Positions 1-9,301 of a DNA stretch of 64,000 nucleotides are shown in pieces (the first letter of the stretch is position 1; the number at the start of each line of letters is the position of its first letter). The translations under genes and the position numbers were made by a program. A model generated the notes under the pieces. That model was not told where the DNA came from and made no database searches. It saw only the letters and a list, made by a program, of their open reading frames with translations. The DNA is from Lachnospiraceae bacterium (GTDB taxonomy: Bacteria; Bacillota; Clostridia; Lachnospirales; Lachnospiraceae): assembly GCA_024696825.1 (NCBI GenBank), contig JAILGL010000071.1:1-64000 (forward strand), given 5' to 3'.

Positions 1-1688
1 CCCTCATCATCTAAGCTGTCAAGTAAAGCTTTATACTGTGCTCTAAAGTTATCATTAGTCATAAAGTAAGCAAATGCACGTACTACCTGATTTGTTTTAT
101 TAACATCAAGAAGACCTGAATTACTTATAGTATTATTATAAGCCTCTCCAGCACCTGACCAGCCACCAAAATCAAGGTCACAGTACACATGTCTCCACCT
201 ACCGTCAGTATATACATTTTCTTCTTTTGCACCCTCTGTGGTCATCCACATATACCAGTTTTTACCAGGCCAGTCCCATTTATTATTAACCCAGGCTTGA
301 ACTGCAAAATATTCCATAACTGACTCAGGATCAAATAATGCCGCCAAAGCATCATAATCCTCCTGTGAAACACATTTTGTATGTGTATAGAAGAAATGAT
401 TTACATCCTTCATGAAATATGTATAATCATCAATTCCCTCTGGAAGAGTTCCGTCATCCATTTCATAACCGATAACAGGATATTTCTCAGCATCTCCCTT
501 ATAGGAAACTACATTATCCTTAGTAACTCCATGATGATCCTCCATATAGTCATCGCCGTAATCCTCCTGAAGTACGTAAACTCCCCAATATTCACCATCT
601 ATGTAAACCACACATACCCTTGAAGCAAGAGTATCATTTTTCATATCCTTTAAAAGATTCTGCCAATATGAATCTCTGTACTTAGTAATAAATGCATCAT
701 TACCACCATTTCTTAGTACAAGCTTCTTAAACTTTGCAAGTGTATTACCCTCACTGTCCTTAGCATCATCTCCAAAGAATGGATACTTGAAGTTCTTACC
801 GCCATATTCGCTTCTTGCATATAATCTAAAGCTCTTTTGTAAATCTGAACGGGAATAGTTACCCTGAATTCTGATTCCACAATCCTGCTGAAGCTTAACA
901 GAAGTATTAGTTCCGTCACTTTCAATATAATCAATATGAGCTTCTCTCTCCCACTCTTTACCCTTCTGGTTATAGTTAGCAGGAAGCTTTCTGGTTTCAT
1001 CGACTATATTTTTTCTTCTCTTTGGCTTAGATACTTCTGCAAATGCCTCTTCAAATACCTTACCCTTTACATAAATACCTGTTTCATAATCGAATAAATC
1101 CTCATAATTAACAGAAATAGACATAATAGATAAAGGAACTCCTGCAGCCTCACAGCTTTCCTTAATTCCCTTAATATGATCTGCCATACTACCAACAAAA
1201 TATGTATTAGTAGTTACAGTAGAATAATTTCCCTCGCTGTCACAGGCTACTGCTCTTACAACTGTAGCCTTATCAACCTTGTCATCATCCGGTGCACTGT
1301 AGGTATCAGTCATTACATTATTCTCACTGTCATATGTAGCATATGCACAGTCAAATAATGCAGGATCTACAGCAGTTACATAATTAGGATCACCTGTTCT
1401 GTCCTTAACAGCTATAGGTGATGTATATGTAATTCTTGTTGAACTGTTAACAGGATTACTTCCATCGAGAGTATAATAAACTGTACATCCCTCCGGAACA
1501 GTAACTGTAAGATCAAATTCCTCAGTATAAGCACCTGTAGCATTAGAAACTCTTGGAGCTTCTACTGTTACAACCTCTGTTTCTTCTTCAGCTGCCTTTG
1601 CAGCTATAAATTCTCCATAGACTCCACTAGAAATGGCTCCTATGCCAAGCATAAGAGCCATTCCAAGTACTGAAAATACTTTTCTCAT
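1..1688 (-). CDS. CotH-kinase-like secreted protein with N-terminal chitobiase/FN3-like domain (partial, runs off window start)
   Basis: Reading minus from ATG at 1688 (RBS AGGAGGTG) gives an open frame to the window edge: MRKVFSVLGMALMLGIGAISS.. signal peptide, VYYTLDGSNPVNSST chitobiase-like motif, then GIRIQGNYSRSDLQKSFRLYARSEYGGKNFKYPFF and VYIDGEYWGVYVLQEDY, typical of CotH. Missing from the ORF track because it is truncated. Confidence 0.85.
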   Translation of the reverse strand, partial: MRKVFSVLGMALMLGIGAISSGVYGEFIAAKAAEEETEVVTVEAPRVSNATGAYTEEFDLTVTVPEGCTVYYTLDGSNPVNSSTRITYTSPIAVKDRTGDPNYVTAVDPALFDCAYATYDSENNVMTDTYSAPDDDKVDKATVVRAVACDSEGNYSTVTTNTYFVGSMADHIKGIKESCEAAGVPLSIMSISVNYEDLFDYETGIYVKGKVFEEAFAEVSKPKRRKNIVDETRKLPANYNQKGKEWEREAHIDYIESDGTNTSVKLQQDCGIRIQGNYSRSDLQKSFRLYARSEYGGKNFKYPFFGDDAKDSEGNTLAKFKKLVLRNGGNDAFITKYRDSYWQNLLKDMKNDTLASRVCVVYIDGEYWGVYVLQEDYGDDYMEDHHGVTKDNVVSYKGDAEKYPVIGYEMDDGTLPEGIDDYTYFMKDVNHFFYTHTKCVSQEDYDALAALFDPESVMEYFAVQAWVNNKWDWPGKNWYMWMTTEGAKEENVYTDGRWRHVYCDLDFGGWSGAGEAYNNTISNSGLLDVNKTNQVVRAFAYFMTNDNFRAQYKALLDSLDDE

Positions 1689-1787
1689 GCGACACCTCCT
1701 AAATAAATACCTTCCTAAAAGATAGGATAATTGTATCGCATTTTAAAAACGTATTATACCTAAAAAATTTTCAAAAAAATACAGAAA

Positions 1788-3716
1788 TTATTGTCTTTGT
1801 TTTTTCCTTATTTGCTTATCTTCATACATATTCTTATCAGCTACTTTTATAACTTCATCAAGGATAATATTCCTATCAATTATAGCATCACATACGCCTA
1901 AACTGGCACCTATATAATATGGTTTTTGATCTGCTCCAGCTATATTTTTAATATTATCTTCTATTCTGCCTCTGATTATTTCAATATCATTTTCAAAATT
2001 AAATTCTTCATCAGATATTAAGGTAGCTGCAAATTCATCTCCACCATATCTTGCATAAAATCCCTTAGAACCAATGGTTTCCTTTATGGCAGTAGCCATG
2101 GCCTGAATTGCAAAGTCACCCTCAGCATGACCATAGTTATCATTTATGGTCTTAAGCCCATCCATATCTATGGACATAAAATATAAATGCTTACCATTGT
2201 TTTCCTTACATTTTATGGTATTGGAAACCTTCTGCAAGAAGCCTCTTCTGTTATAAATACCTGTCAGATAATCATGAGTAGACATCTGCTCAATCTCTAT
2301 ATTAGCCGTTGCCAAACTCTTATTAAGAGTTGAGAGCTTGTGATTGTTAATAATAGCACTAACTGAAGAAGAAAGAAACATACTGAGCTCATCACATCTT
2401 CTTACTCCTCTTTCTGTAACATCAGGATAACCCTCTATAATATATCCAAAGTCTTTATTTCTTGAATTAATAAGTCTTACAAGCATCCAGTTTATATTAT
2501 TATCCCCATTGACAAGTTCGTCAAAATAAGGATGGAACCTGGTAGTAGAAAACTTCTTGGAGGCTCTTCTATTCTCAAATTCACCCTTAATACCATTTAC
2601 CAAAAGAACACTCTTATCCTTTTCATTCTCATACTCAGGGAATACTTCCGCATTAAGACATACAGAATAGAGCTGATCCTTCCAAAGATGAAATCTCTTT
2701 GGCAGAAGAACACCTATATCCCAAAGATTTTCTTTATCTAGAAGCTCTGTAACCATTCGTCCCATTTCATGAATATGCCAGTTACCATCTATAAGAGAAG
2801 AATTCATTTCTTCAATCTTATTATTCCAGTCATAAGTATCCGCCTGATTACAACCGCAAGATTGATTAGGAACCATTTTAAATGTAACGGTTTTAGTACA
2901 AGGATTACATTTTCCTTCTTCCTTCCACTTAAATAATTCATCTATTATAATCTGGCATTCCGCTTCATAGTCCGGTTCACATGTAGATAATACAGGAATG
3001 TGACTCTTTCCATAGGGAATACCGTCAAAGCCTGTAACTATAACATCATTAGGAACACTATAGCCCCTGGCATGAAGCATCTCACATACCGTTATAGCCA
3101 TGGAATCATTCGCACAGATTATAGCCTCAGGAAATTCTAATTCAGATTCAAAAAAGCCTTCCATAACCTCTCTGGTAGGTCTGTCCCAGAAATCACCATA
3201 ACCAAGTCTCTCATCCTCAAATGGTATGTTATTCTCAGCAAGCACCTTCTTATAAACCTTAATTCTCTCATCTGAAAACTCATTACCCCTAAAACCTGCA
3301 ACCATATTTATTCTCTTACAGCCATGGTATTCTACCACATGACGAACCATCTTCTCAAAGCCGTCACCATATTCCATAAAAATACCATAACATCCATCTA
3401 CACTTCTATCTATAACAAATATAGGAATACCTTTCTCCTTGGCAAGCTTACTGAGGCGACTAAAAATAAGCTCATTCTTAAGGTTTTCAGTAAGTATAAC
3501 AAGGGCACTTAAGTTACAAAAGCTACTTAATTCAACAAGTCTTACTCCGGCAACCACCTCATCCTGGGTTATACTGGAATCCGTGCTAAAATTAAAACCT
3601 ACTACATAACAGTTATTTTCCTTTGCCTTTTCCTGGAGAGCCTGCAAAAGGCCTATCGAGTTCTGCTCATAAAGCCAGGCGCCAAACACACCTATAATAT
3701 CCTTTTTATTACCCAT
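1788..3716 (-). CDS. LacI-type periplasmic-binding-protein-like sensor fused to GGDEF diguanylate cyclase
   Basis: N-terminal DIIGVFGAWLYEQNSIGLLQAL... and PEAIICANDSMAITVCEMLHARGYSVPNDVIVTGFDG (LacI/PBP type I); C-terminal DYLTGIYNRRGF...YARYGGDEFAAT. Start moved to MGNKK (RBS GGAGG); the ORF track extends to 3728. Confidence 0.88.
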   Translation of the reverse strand: MGNKKDIIGVFGAWLYEQNSIGLLQALQEKAKENNCYVVGFNFSTDSSITQDEVVAGVRLVELSSFCNLSALVILTENLKNELIFSRLSKLAKEKGIPIFVIDRSVDGCYGIFMEYGDGFEKMVRHVVEYHGCKRINMVAGFRGNEFSDERIKVYKKVLAENNIPFEDERLGYGDFWDRPTREVMEGFFESELEFPEAIICANDSMAITVCEMLHARGYSVPNDVIVTGFDGIPYGKSHIPVLSTCEPDYEAECQIIIDELFKWKEEGKCNPCTKTVTFKMVPNQSCGCNQADTYDWNNKIEEMNSSLIDGNWHIHEMGRMVTELLDKENLWDIGVLLPKRFHLWKDQLYSVCLNAEVFPEYENEKDKSVLLVNGIKGEFENRRASKKFSTTRFHPYFDELVNGDNNINWMLVRLINSRNKDFGYIIEGYPDVTERGVRRCDELSMFLSSSVSAIINNHKLSTLNKSLATANIEIEQMSTHDYLTGIYNRRGFLQKVSNTIKCKENNGKHLYFMSIDMDGLKTINDNYGHAEGDFAIQAMATAIKETIGSKGFYARYGGDEFAATLISDEEFNFENDIEIIRGRIEDNIKNIAGADQKPYYIGASLGVCDAIIDRNIILDEVIKVADKNMYEDKQIRKKQRQ

Positions 3717-3860
3717 AAATGCCTCCAAATTTCAATTTATTAATTCTATCAAAATAATAATCTATATTAAATTGTAACGAATTTTATAATATATATTCTA
3801 CAAAAAAACTAATACTTATTCAAGGAAAAATCGCATATGTGAGCACATATTTTTTTGGAT

Positions 3861-3966
3861 AAAAAAGGAAAACCTGCCATGATGGACGCATGACAGGTTA
3901 AAAGGTTGAAAAATGCATATAACAATGTTATTGGCTAGCAGTGTGTTAGTCACTGCTAACTTGGTT
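3861..3966 (-). ncRNA. Candidate small RNA (~105 nt) with three hairpins, the last an intrinsic terminator
   Basis: Minus-strand promoter TTGCAT-N17-TAACAT (3993-3998 / 3970-3975); hairpin GTTAGCAGTG/CACTGCTAGC (3934-3960); hairpin ATAAC/GTTAT (3919-3931); terminator AACCTGTCATG/CATGGCAGGTT (3871-3899) followed by TTCCTTTTTT. No plausible coding gene in the interval. Confidence 0.5.
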
Positions 3967-3987
3967 ATTATGTTAGCATATACTAAC
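3945..3987. promoter_or_regulatory. Two copies of palindrome GTTAG-N6-CTAAC overlapping the candidate sRNA promoter
   Basis: GTTAGTCACTGCTAAC (3945-3960) and GTTAGCATATACTAAC (3972-3987), 27 bp centre to centre; the second lies across the -10/spacer. Confidence 0.6.
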
Positions 3988-4049
3988 AAGAAATGCAAGT
4001 ACTTTTTTTAATTTTTTTTAAAAAAATTTTTAGAATATTTTTCTGCACA

Positions 4050-4095
4050 AAAAAAGCACTCGCAAATCCCCATTTATAGGCACTTGCGAGTGCTG
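4050..4095 (-). terminator. Intrinsic terminator downstream of tpiA
   Basis: AGCACTCGCAA (4055-4065) / TTGCGAGTGCT (4084-4094), with a T-run on the minus strand. Confidence 0.85.
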
Positions 4096-4132
4096 TTAGA
4101 TTTAATTTTTCTAATTATTATTTGGCGTTTTA

Positions 4133-4885
4133 TTATTTATCATAATTAACAATCTGGCCAAAGTCAGCCTTAAGTGAAGCACCACCAATAAGACCACCAT
4201 CGATGTTAGGCTTAGCAAGTAATTCCTTAGCATTACCTGCATTCATAGATCCACCATACTGAATACGAACCTTCTCAGCTGTATCAGCATCATAGAGCTC
4301 GCAGATATAATCACGGATATCCTTACATACCTCTTCTGCCTGATCACTTGTAGCAGTCTTACCTGTTCCGATAGCCCAGATTGGCTCATAAGCGATAACA
4401 AGTGTCTTAACCTGATCAGCAGTGATTCCATCTAAGTCAGCCTTAATCTGTGAACGGATCCACTCTGTAGTAACTCCGTCCTCTCTCTGCTGTAATGACT
4501 CACCACAGCAAAGGATTGGTGTAAGACCAGCCTCAAATGCCTTCTTAACCTTCTTGTTAAGAAGCTCATCATCCTCTTTGAAGTAATCACGACGCTCAGA
4601 ATGTCCGATAATAACGTACTTTACGCCTGCATCTACAAGCATGGCAGCTGAAATCTCACCTGTGTAAGCTCCAGACTCCTCAAAATACATATTCTCAGCA
4701 CCTACGCTTACGTTAGTACCCTTTACTCTCTCAACTACAGGTACGATATCGATGGCAGGTACACAGTAAACAACGTCTACTGCATCGTTAACTACTAAAT
4801 CCTTTAACTCATCAACTAAAGCAACTGCCTCACTAGGAGTCTTGTTCATTTTCCAGTTGCCGGCAATTATTTTTCTTCTAGACAT
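4133..4885 (-). CDS. tpiA: Triosephosphate isomerase
   Basis: [15 protein letters not shown]..., [41 protein letters not shown]. Confidence 0.98.
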   Translation of the reverse strand: MSRRKIIAGNWKMNKTPSEAVALVDELKDLVVNDAVDVVYCVPAIDIVPVVERVKGTNVSVGAENMYFEESGAYTGEISAAMLVDAGVKYVIIGHSERRDYFKEDDELLNKKVKKAFEAGLTPILCCGESLQQREDGVTTEWIRSQIKADLDGITADQVKTLVIAYEPIWAIGTGKTATSDQAEEVCKDIRDYICELYDADTAEKVRIQYGGSMNAGNAKELLAKPNIDGGLIGGASLKADFGQIVNYDK

Positions 4886-4912
4886 AATTAAATATCCCTT
4901 TCTAACTTTAAA

Positions 4913-6127
4913 TTATTTATCATCAGCAGCTACAACACCTGGTAAATCCTTACCCTCAAGGAACTCAAGTGAAGCTCCACCACCTGTAGAAATGTGTGTC
5001 ATCTTGTCACCAAATCCAAGCTGGTTAACTGCTGCAGCACTATCACCACCACCGATGATTGTAGTAGCACCATCAAGCTTAGCAAGAGCCTCAGCTACTG
5101 CGATAGTACCATGTGCGAAGTTAGGCATCTCGAAACATCCCATTGGTCCGTTCCAAACTACTGTCTTAGCACCATTAATAGCCTCTGTAAAGAGTGCCTC
5201 TGTCTTAGCTCCGATATCAAGACCTTCCATATCAGCAGGGATTCCGCCTCTTTCAACAGTCTTGAAGTTAGCATCATTAGAGAAATCATCAGCAACTACT
5301 GTATCGATAGGAATTAAAAGCTTAACACCCTTATCAGCAGCCTTCTTCTCCATCTCTAATGCATACTCCTTGTAATCCTCTTCAAGTAAGCTCTTACCTA
5401 CTTCCTCACCATGAGCAGCCATGAATGTATAAGCCATTCCACCACCGATAATAAGAGTATCAACCTTATCAAGAAGGTTCTCGATTACAGGAATCTTAGA
5501 AGAAACCTTAGCACCACCAAGGATAGCTACGAATGGTCTCTCAGGATTGTTTACAGCATTACCAAGGAAGTTAATCTCCTTCTCCATAAGGTATCCAACT
5601 GCACAATCTCCATCGATAAACTCTGTAACACCTACATTAGAGCAATGAGCGCGATGTGCTGTACCGAAAGCATCGTTAACAAATACATCTGCAAGACTTG
5701 CAAGATCCTTTGAAAATGCTTCTTCATTCTTTGTCTCTTCAGCTCTGTAACGGGTATTCTCAAGAAGAACTACATCTCCATCCTTCATAGCCTCAACTGC
5801 TGCACGTGCGTTGTCACCAACTACATTTGCATCAGCTGCAAACTTAACTTCCTGACCAAGAAGCTCTGCAAGTCTCTTAGCAACAGGAGCAAGTGAAAGC
5901 TCTGGCTTTGGCTCTCCCTTTGGCTTACCAAGGTGTGAACAAAGGATAACCTTTCCACCATCACTGATAAGCTTCTTTAAAGTAGGAAGTGCAGCTACAA
6001 GACGATTCTCGTCTGTAATGTTTAATTCTGCATCAAGAGGTACATTGAAGTCACATCTTACAAGTACTCTCTTACCACTAACGTTAATGTCATCAACTGT
6101 TTTCTTATTTAACATCTTTACCTCCAA
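4913..6127 (-). CDS. pgk: Phosphoglycerate kinase
   Basis: [64 protein letters not shown]. Confidence 0.98.
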   Translation of the reverse strand: MEVKMLNKKTVDDINVSGKRVLVRCDFNVPLDAELNITDENRLVAALPTLKKLISDGGKVILCSHLGKPKGEPKPELSLAPVAKRLAELLGQEVKFAADANVVGDNARAAVEAMKDGDVVLLENTRYRAEETKNEEAFSKDLASLADVFVNDAFGTAHRAHCSNVGVTEFIDGDCAVGYLMEKEINFLGNAVNNPERPFVAILGGAKVSSKIPVIENLLDKVDTLIIGGGMAYTFMAAHGEEVGKSLLEEDYKEYALEMEKKAADKGVKLLIPIDTVVADDFSNDANFKTVERGGIPADMEGLDIGAKTEALFTEAINGAKTVVWNGPMGCFEMPNFAHGTIAVAEALAKLDGATTIIGGGDSAAAVNQLGFGDKMTHISTGGGASLEFLEGKDLPGVVAADDK

Positions 6128-6233
6128 TTTTTTGATAAGCCTTTTGCTTACCGTATTTTAGTTATCTCCCATAAGGGAAGTGCTGTTTTCTGAATAGATT
6201 AAAGTCATGCTACACCCTTACCTCTTCCGAAAA

Positions 6234-6274
6234 CAAAAAAACAACCCGATCAAAACTAATGACCGGGTTGTAAA
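6234..6274 (-). terminator. Intrinsic terminator between gap and pgk
   Basis: ACAACCCG..TCA / TGA.CGGGTTGT with a flanking A-run (T-run on minus). Confidence 0.8.
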
Positions 6275-6357
6275 AATAGACATATTTAGCAACTGCGCTC
6301 ACAGCCATGATGTCTGTAAAATGGTATTTTACTAAAATTGTAAAATGAACTAAGTAA

Positions 6358-7398
6358 TTAGCCTAACTCAGCGAAATACTTGATTGTTCTAACCATCTGG
6401 CTTGTGTATGAGTTCTCATTATCATACCAAGAAATTACCTGTACTTCATACTGATTATCACTTACCTTGTTAACCATTGTCTGGGTAGCATCGAAAAGTG
6501 AACCATATCTCATACCGATAACGTCTGAAGATACGATAGGATCCTCATTGTATCCGAATGACTCATTTGAAGCAGCCTTCATAGCAGCGTTAACAGTCTC
6601 AACTGTAACTTCCTTATCTGATTCAACAACAGCTGTAAGGATAGTTGTAGAACCTGTTGGTACAGGAACTCTCTGTGCAGATCCGATAAGCTTTCCATTA
6701 AGCTCTGGGATAACAAGGCCGATAGCCTTAGCAGCACCTGTTGAGTTAGGAACGATGTTAGCAGCACCAGCACGTGCTCTTCTGAAATCGCCCTTTCTGT
6801 GAGGTCCGTCAAGAATCATCTGATCACCTGTGTATGCATGGATTGTTACCATGATACCACTCTGAATAGCTGCAAACTTATTAAGTGCATCAGCCATTGG
6901 AGCGAGGCAGTTTGTTGTACATGATGCAGCAGAAATGATCTGATCATCTGCTGTAAGTGTATCACTATTAGTATTGAAAACGATTGTCTTTAAGTCGTTT
7001 CCAGCTGGAGCTGAAATAACAACCTTCTTAGCACCTGCATTGATATGAGCCATAGACTTCTCTTTTGAGCAGTAGAAACCTGTACACTCAAGTACAACGT
7101 CTACACCAAGATCTCCCCATGGGCAATTGTTAGCATCTGCTTCTGCATAAATCTTAAGAGTCTTTCCATCTACTGTAATAGTATTAGCTGTATCATCAGC
7201 TTCTACTGTATGAAGATTCTCACCAATCTTTCCTGCATATCCACCCTGAGCGGTATCATACTTAAGAAGGTTAGCAAGCATGGAAGGCTTTGTAAGATCG
7301 TTGATTGCAACAATCTCATATCCCTCTGCATCAAACATCTGTCTGAATGCAAGACGACCAATACGTCCAAAACCATTAATAGCAACTTTAACTGACAT
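6358..7398 (-). CDS. gap: Glyceraldehyde-3-phosphate dehydrogenase
   Basis: [51 protein letters not shown]. Confidence 0.98.
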   Translation of the reverse strand: MSVKVAINGFGRIGRLAFRQMFDAEGYEIVAINDLTKPSMLANLLKYDTAQGGYAGKIGENLHTVEADDTANTITVDGKTLKIYAEADANNCPWGDLGVDVVLECTGFYCSKEKSMAHINAGAKKVVISAPAGNDLKTIVFNTNSDTLTADDQIISAASCTTNCLAPMADALNKFAAIQSGIMVTIHAYTGDQMILDGPHRKGDFRRARAGAANIVPNSTGAAKAIGLVIPELNGKLIGSAQRVPVPTGSTTILTAVVESDKEVTVETVNAAMKAASNESFGYNEDPIVSSDVIGMRYGSLFDATQTMVNKVSDNQYEVQVISWYDNENSYTSQMVRTIKYFAELG

Positions 7399-7434
7399 GT
7401 CAAAATCCTCCTAAATAATTAATATTTTGTAATA

Positions 7435-7463
7435 ATTTTACCTTCTTTATCATTATTTTTCAA
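7435..7463 (-). promoter_or_regulatory. Sigma-A-type promoter upstream of gap
   Basis: Minus strand TTGAAA (7458-7463)-N17-TAAAAT (7435-7440). Confidence 0.6.
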
Positions 7464-7549
7464 GGTGTTTTTTTGAAAAATATGAAAGGTAATTATAAAC
7501 AATCTGTTAAAACCTTTGAAACACAAGTATTACAGCCACTTATATTTTC

Positions 7550-8074
7550 TTATTCATCCCAAAGAATTATCTTATTAGATGCAAGTGACTCCTTAACCTT
7601 TATGGTTTTCTGATTTGAAGAGCCTTTAAACTTAAGCATTAAATCCTTTTTAGCAAGCTCAAACTCTCCATCCACAAGAATATCTATATAGGACATAAGC
7701 TCTTTTGTGTCCTCCCACTCATCCATCATATAACCTATGATGTCCTTTTCAAACTCATATCCCGTAAAGCACCAAACATCCTTAGTTTCACCAAACTCTT
7801 CTCTTATTCTTCTAAGAAGCTTAAGTAATGGTCCCTGATTACTTTTTTCTAAAGGATCTCCTCCAAGAAGGGTTATTCCCTTTATATAATCTAGCTTTAA
7901 ATACTCGATTATCTCCTCTATGGTTTCCTCTGTAAAAGGTTTTCCATAGTTAAAGTCCCAGGTTTCAGGCTGAAAGCATCCTTCACAGTGATGAGTACAG
8001 CCGCTTACAAATAGTGAAACCCTTACTCCCGGGCCATTTGCCACATCAAAATTCTTTAATTCACAATAATTCAT
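7550..8074 (-). CDS. nrdG: Anaerobic ribonucleotide reductase activating protein (radical SAM)
   Basis: VSLFVSGCTHHCEGCFQPETWDFNYGKPF, GITLLGGDPLEKSN. Confidence 0.92.
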   Translation of the reverse strand: MNYCELKNFDVANGPGVRVSLFVSGCTHHCEGCFQPETWDFNYGKPFTEETIEEIIEYLKLDYIKGITLLGGDPLEKSNQGPLLKLLRRIREEFGETKDVWCFTGYEFEKDIIGYMMDEWEDTKELMSYIDILVDGEFELAKKDLMLKFKGSSNQKTIKVKESLASNKIILWDE

Positions 8075-8077
8075 ATA

Positions 8078-8971
8078 TTACTTATCCTCTTTAATCATAC
8101 TCTCAAGGCCTTCTATCTCATCCTCAGCAACTCCCGTATATTCAGAAAGCTCCTTTATAGTAGGCTCTCTTCCAATCTCCTCAGACATATACTGCTTTGC
8201 CGCCCTTATAAGATTAAGTCTTGTAACTATGGAATCAAGTTCTACCATATCTCCTGATTCTGTCTCTATAAAGCTCTCCATTCCCTTTTTAATATCATTT
8301 ATAATATATTCCTTAAGTCCCTCCGGATTTAAAGCCTCTTTAAAATCACCTGCACTTATACTTTCAACCGCTGTAACAAGGGCAATATTACCCTCAGATA
8401 TAATATCCTCTTCATATATTTTCTTCTCATCATACTTTCCCTTATATAACGAAGCAAGCTTTACAACCTCCGGAAGAAAATGTGTAATAACCCTTTCCTT
8501 GGCAGGAGCCTTTTTACTATCATCCTCCCCTAAAAGCACTTCAAGGTCCTTATCTGCAACTTTAATATTTCCTGAAAGCTTAAGTTCTTCCATATAATAA
8601 CTTAAAGCCTTACTTTTATTATCGGCATTATCATCTCCTGAAGTACTGTTTTTCTTATCTTGGGAGTCCTTATCTTTATTAAGGTTAAATATGGCATTAA
8701 CCTCTTCATTTGAAATATCCTTATGTTCTGATCCTTCATGAGTCTCAGCCTCTCCTACCACCTCTACCGGTGGTCTGTAAACATGACCTTCAACCTTTAC
8801 ACCCATAGCTGTCAGGTAATCATAAACTGCATCCATTCTATCCAAAGGTACCTCATCCCCAATAAGTTCATTTACTCTGTCCTTATTCATGGAGTTACCC
8901 TCGGTCTTGGCAATTCTTACTATATCATTCATTAATTCCATGAAATCTTTTTCATTAACATTTTTATCCAT
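8078..8971 (-). CDS. Sigma-70-like protein (region 1.1-, 2- and 3-like segments, no region 4)
   Basis: N-terminal LIGDEVPLDRMDAVYDYLTAMGVKV (1.1-like); LPEVVKLASLYKGK...EEDIISEGNIALVTAVES (region 2-like); VTRLNLIRAAKQYMSEEIGREPTIKELSEYTGVAEDEIEGLESMI (region 3-like), then stop. Confidence 0.75.
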   Translation of the reverse strand: MDKNVNEKDFMELMNDIVRIAKTEGNSMNKDRVNELIGDEVPLDRMDAVYDYLTAMGVKVEGHVYRPPVEVVGEAETHEGSEHKDISNEEVNAIFNLNKDKDSQDKKNSTSGDDNADNKSKALSYYMEELKLSGNIKVADKDLEVLLGEDDSKKAPAKERVITHFLPEVVKLASLYKGKYDEKKIYEEDIISEGNIALVTAVESISAGDFKEALNPEGLKEYIINDIKKGMESFIETESGDMVELDSIVTRLNLIRAAKQYMSEEIGREPTIKELSEYTGVAEDEIEGLESMIKEDK

Positions 8972-9301
8972 AATGCACCTCTTATAATAAGTTTTATTAA
9001 GTTTACTTTTAGCTTTTAATCTGCATATTTTTTAACTTCTCACATATATGGTCATTTTATACAAAAACACCCATAAATATATGAAATCTTCCTAATATAT
9101 TAACAGATTACAAATAATAATACCACATATCCATTGTATAAATCTTACATAATTATTACAATTATCTAATTTTTAATGGTAAAAGTGAACAAATATTAAT
9201 AGTATTTTTTTAGTTTTTATGTTATAATCTGTATCAGAGTGTAAATGCGGTTGGAAAAGATCGCAAAAAATTTTACTTATATTTTTAAGGAGGTTTTTTC
9301 T

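Noticed and set aside
713-1000. 95-aa ORF on minus near window start
   Set aside because: Out-of-frame overlap with the partial CotH-like gene, which has clear homology features.
3816-3998. 60-aa minus-strand ORF in the tpiA-GGDEF gap
   Set aside because: Its start lies within the predicted -35 region, it has no RBS, and it runs through two hairpins and a terminator; the RNA interpretation fits better.
4842-5713. Plus-strand ORFs opposite pgk/tpiA (177, 107, 100 aa)
   Set aside because: Antisense to strongly conserved glycolytic genes; low-complexity Ser/Thr translations without RBS.
7456-7480. Inverted repeat TTTTTCAA...TTGAAAAA at the gap promoter as a CggR-like operator
   Set aside because: A/T-only short arms are expected by chance in this composition, and no cggR is nearby.
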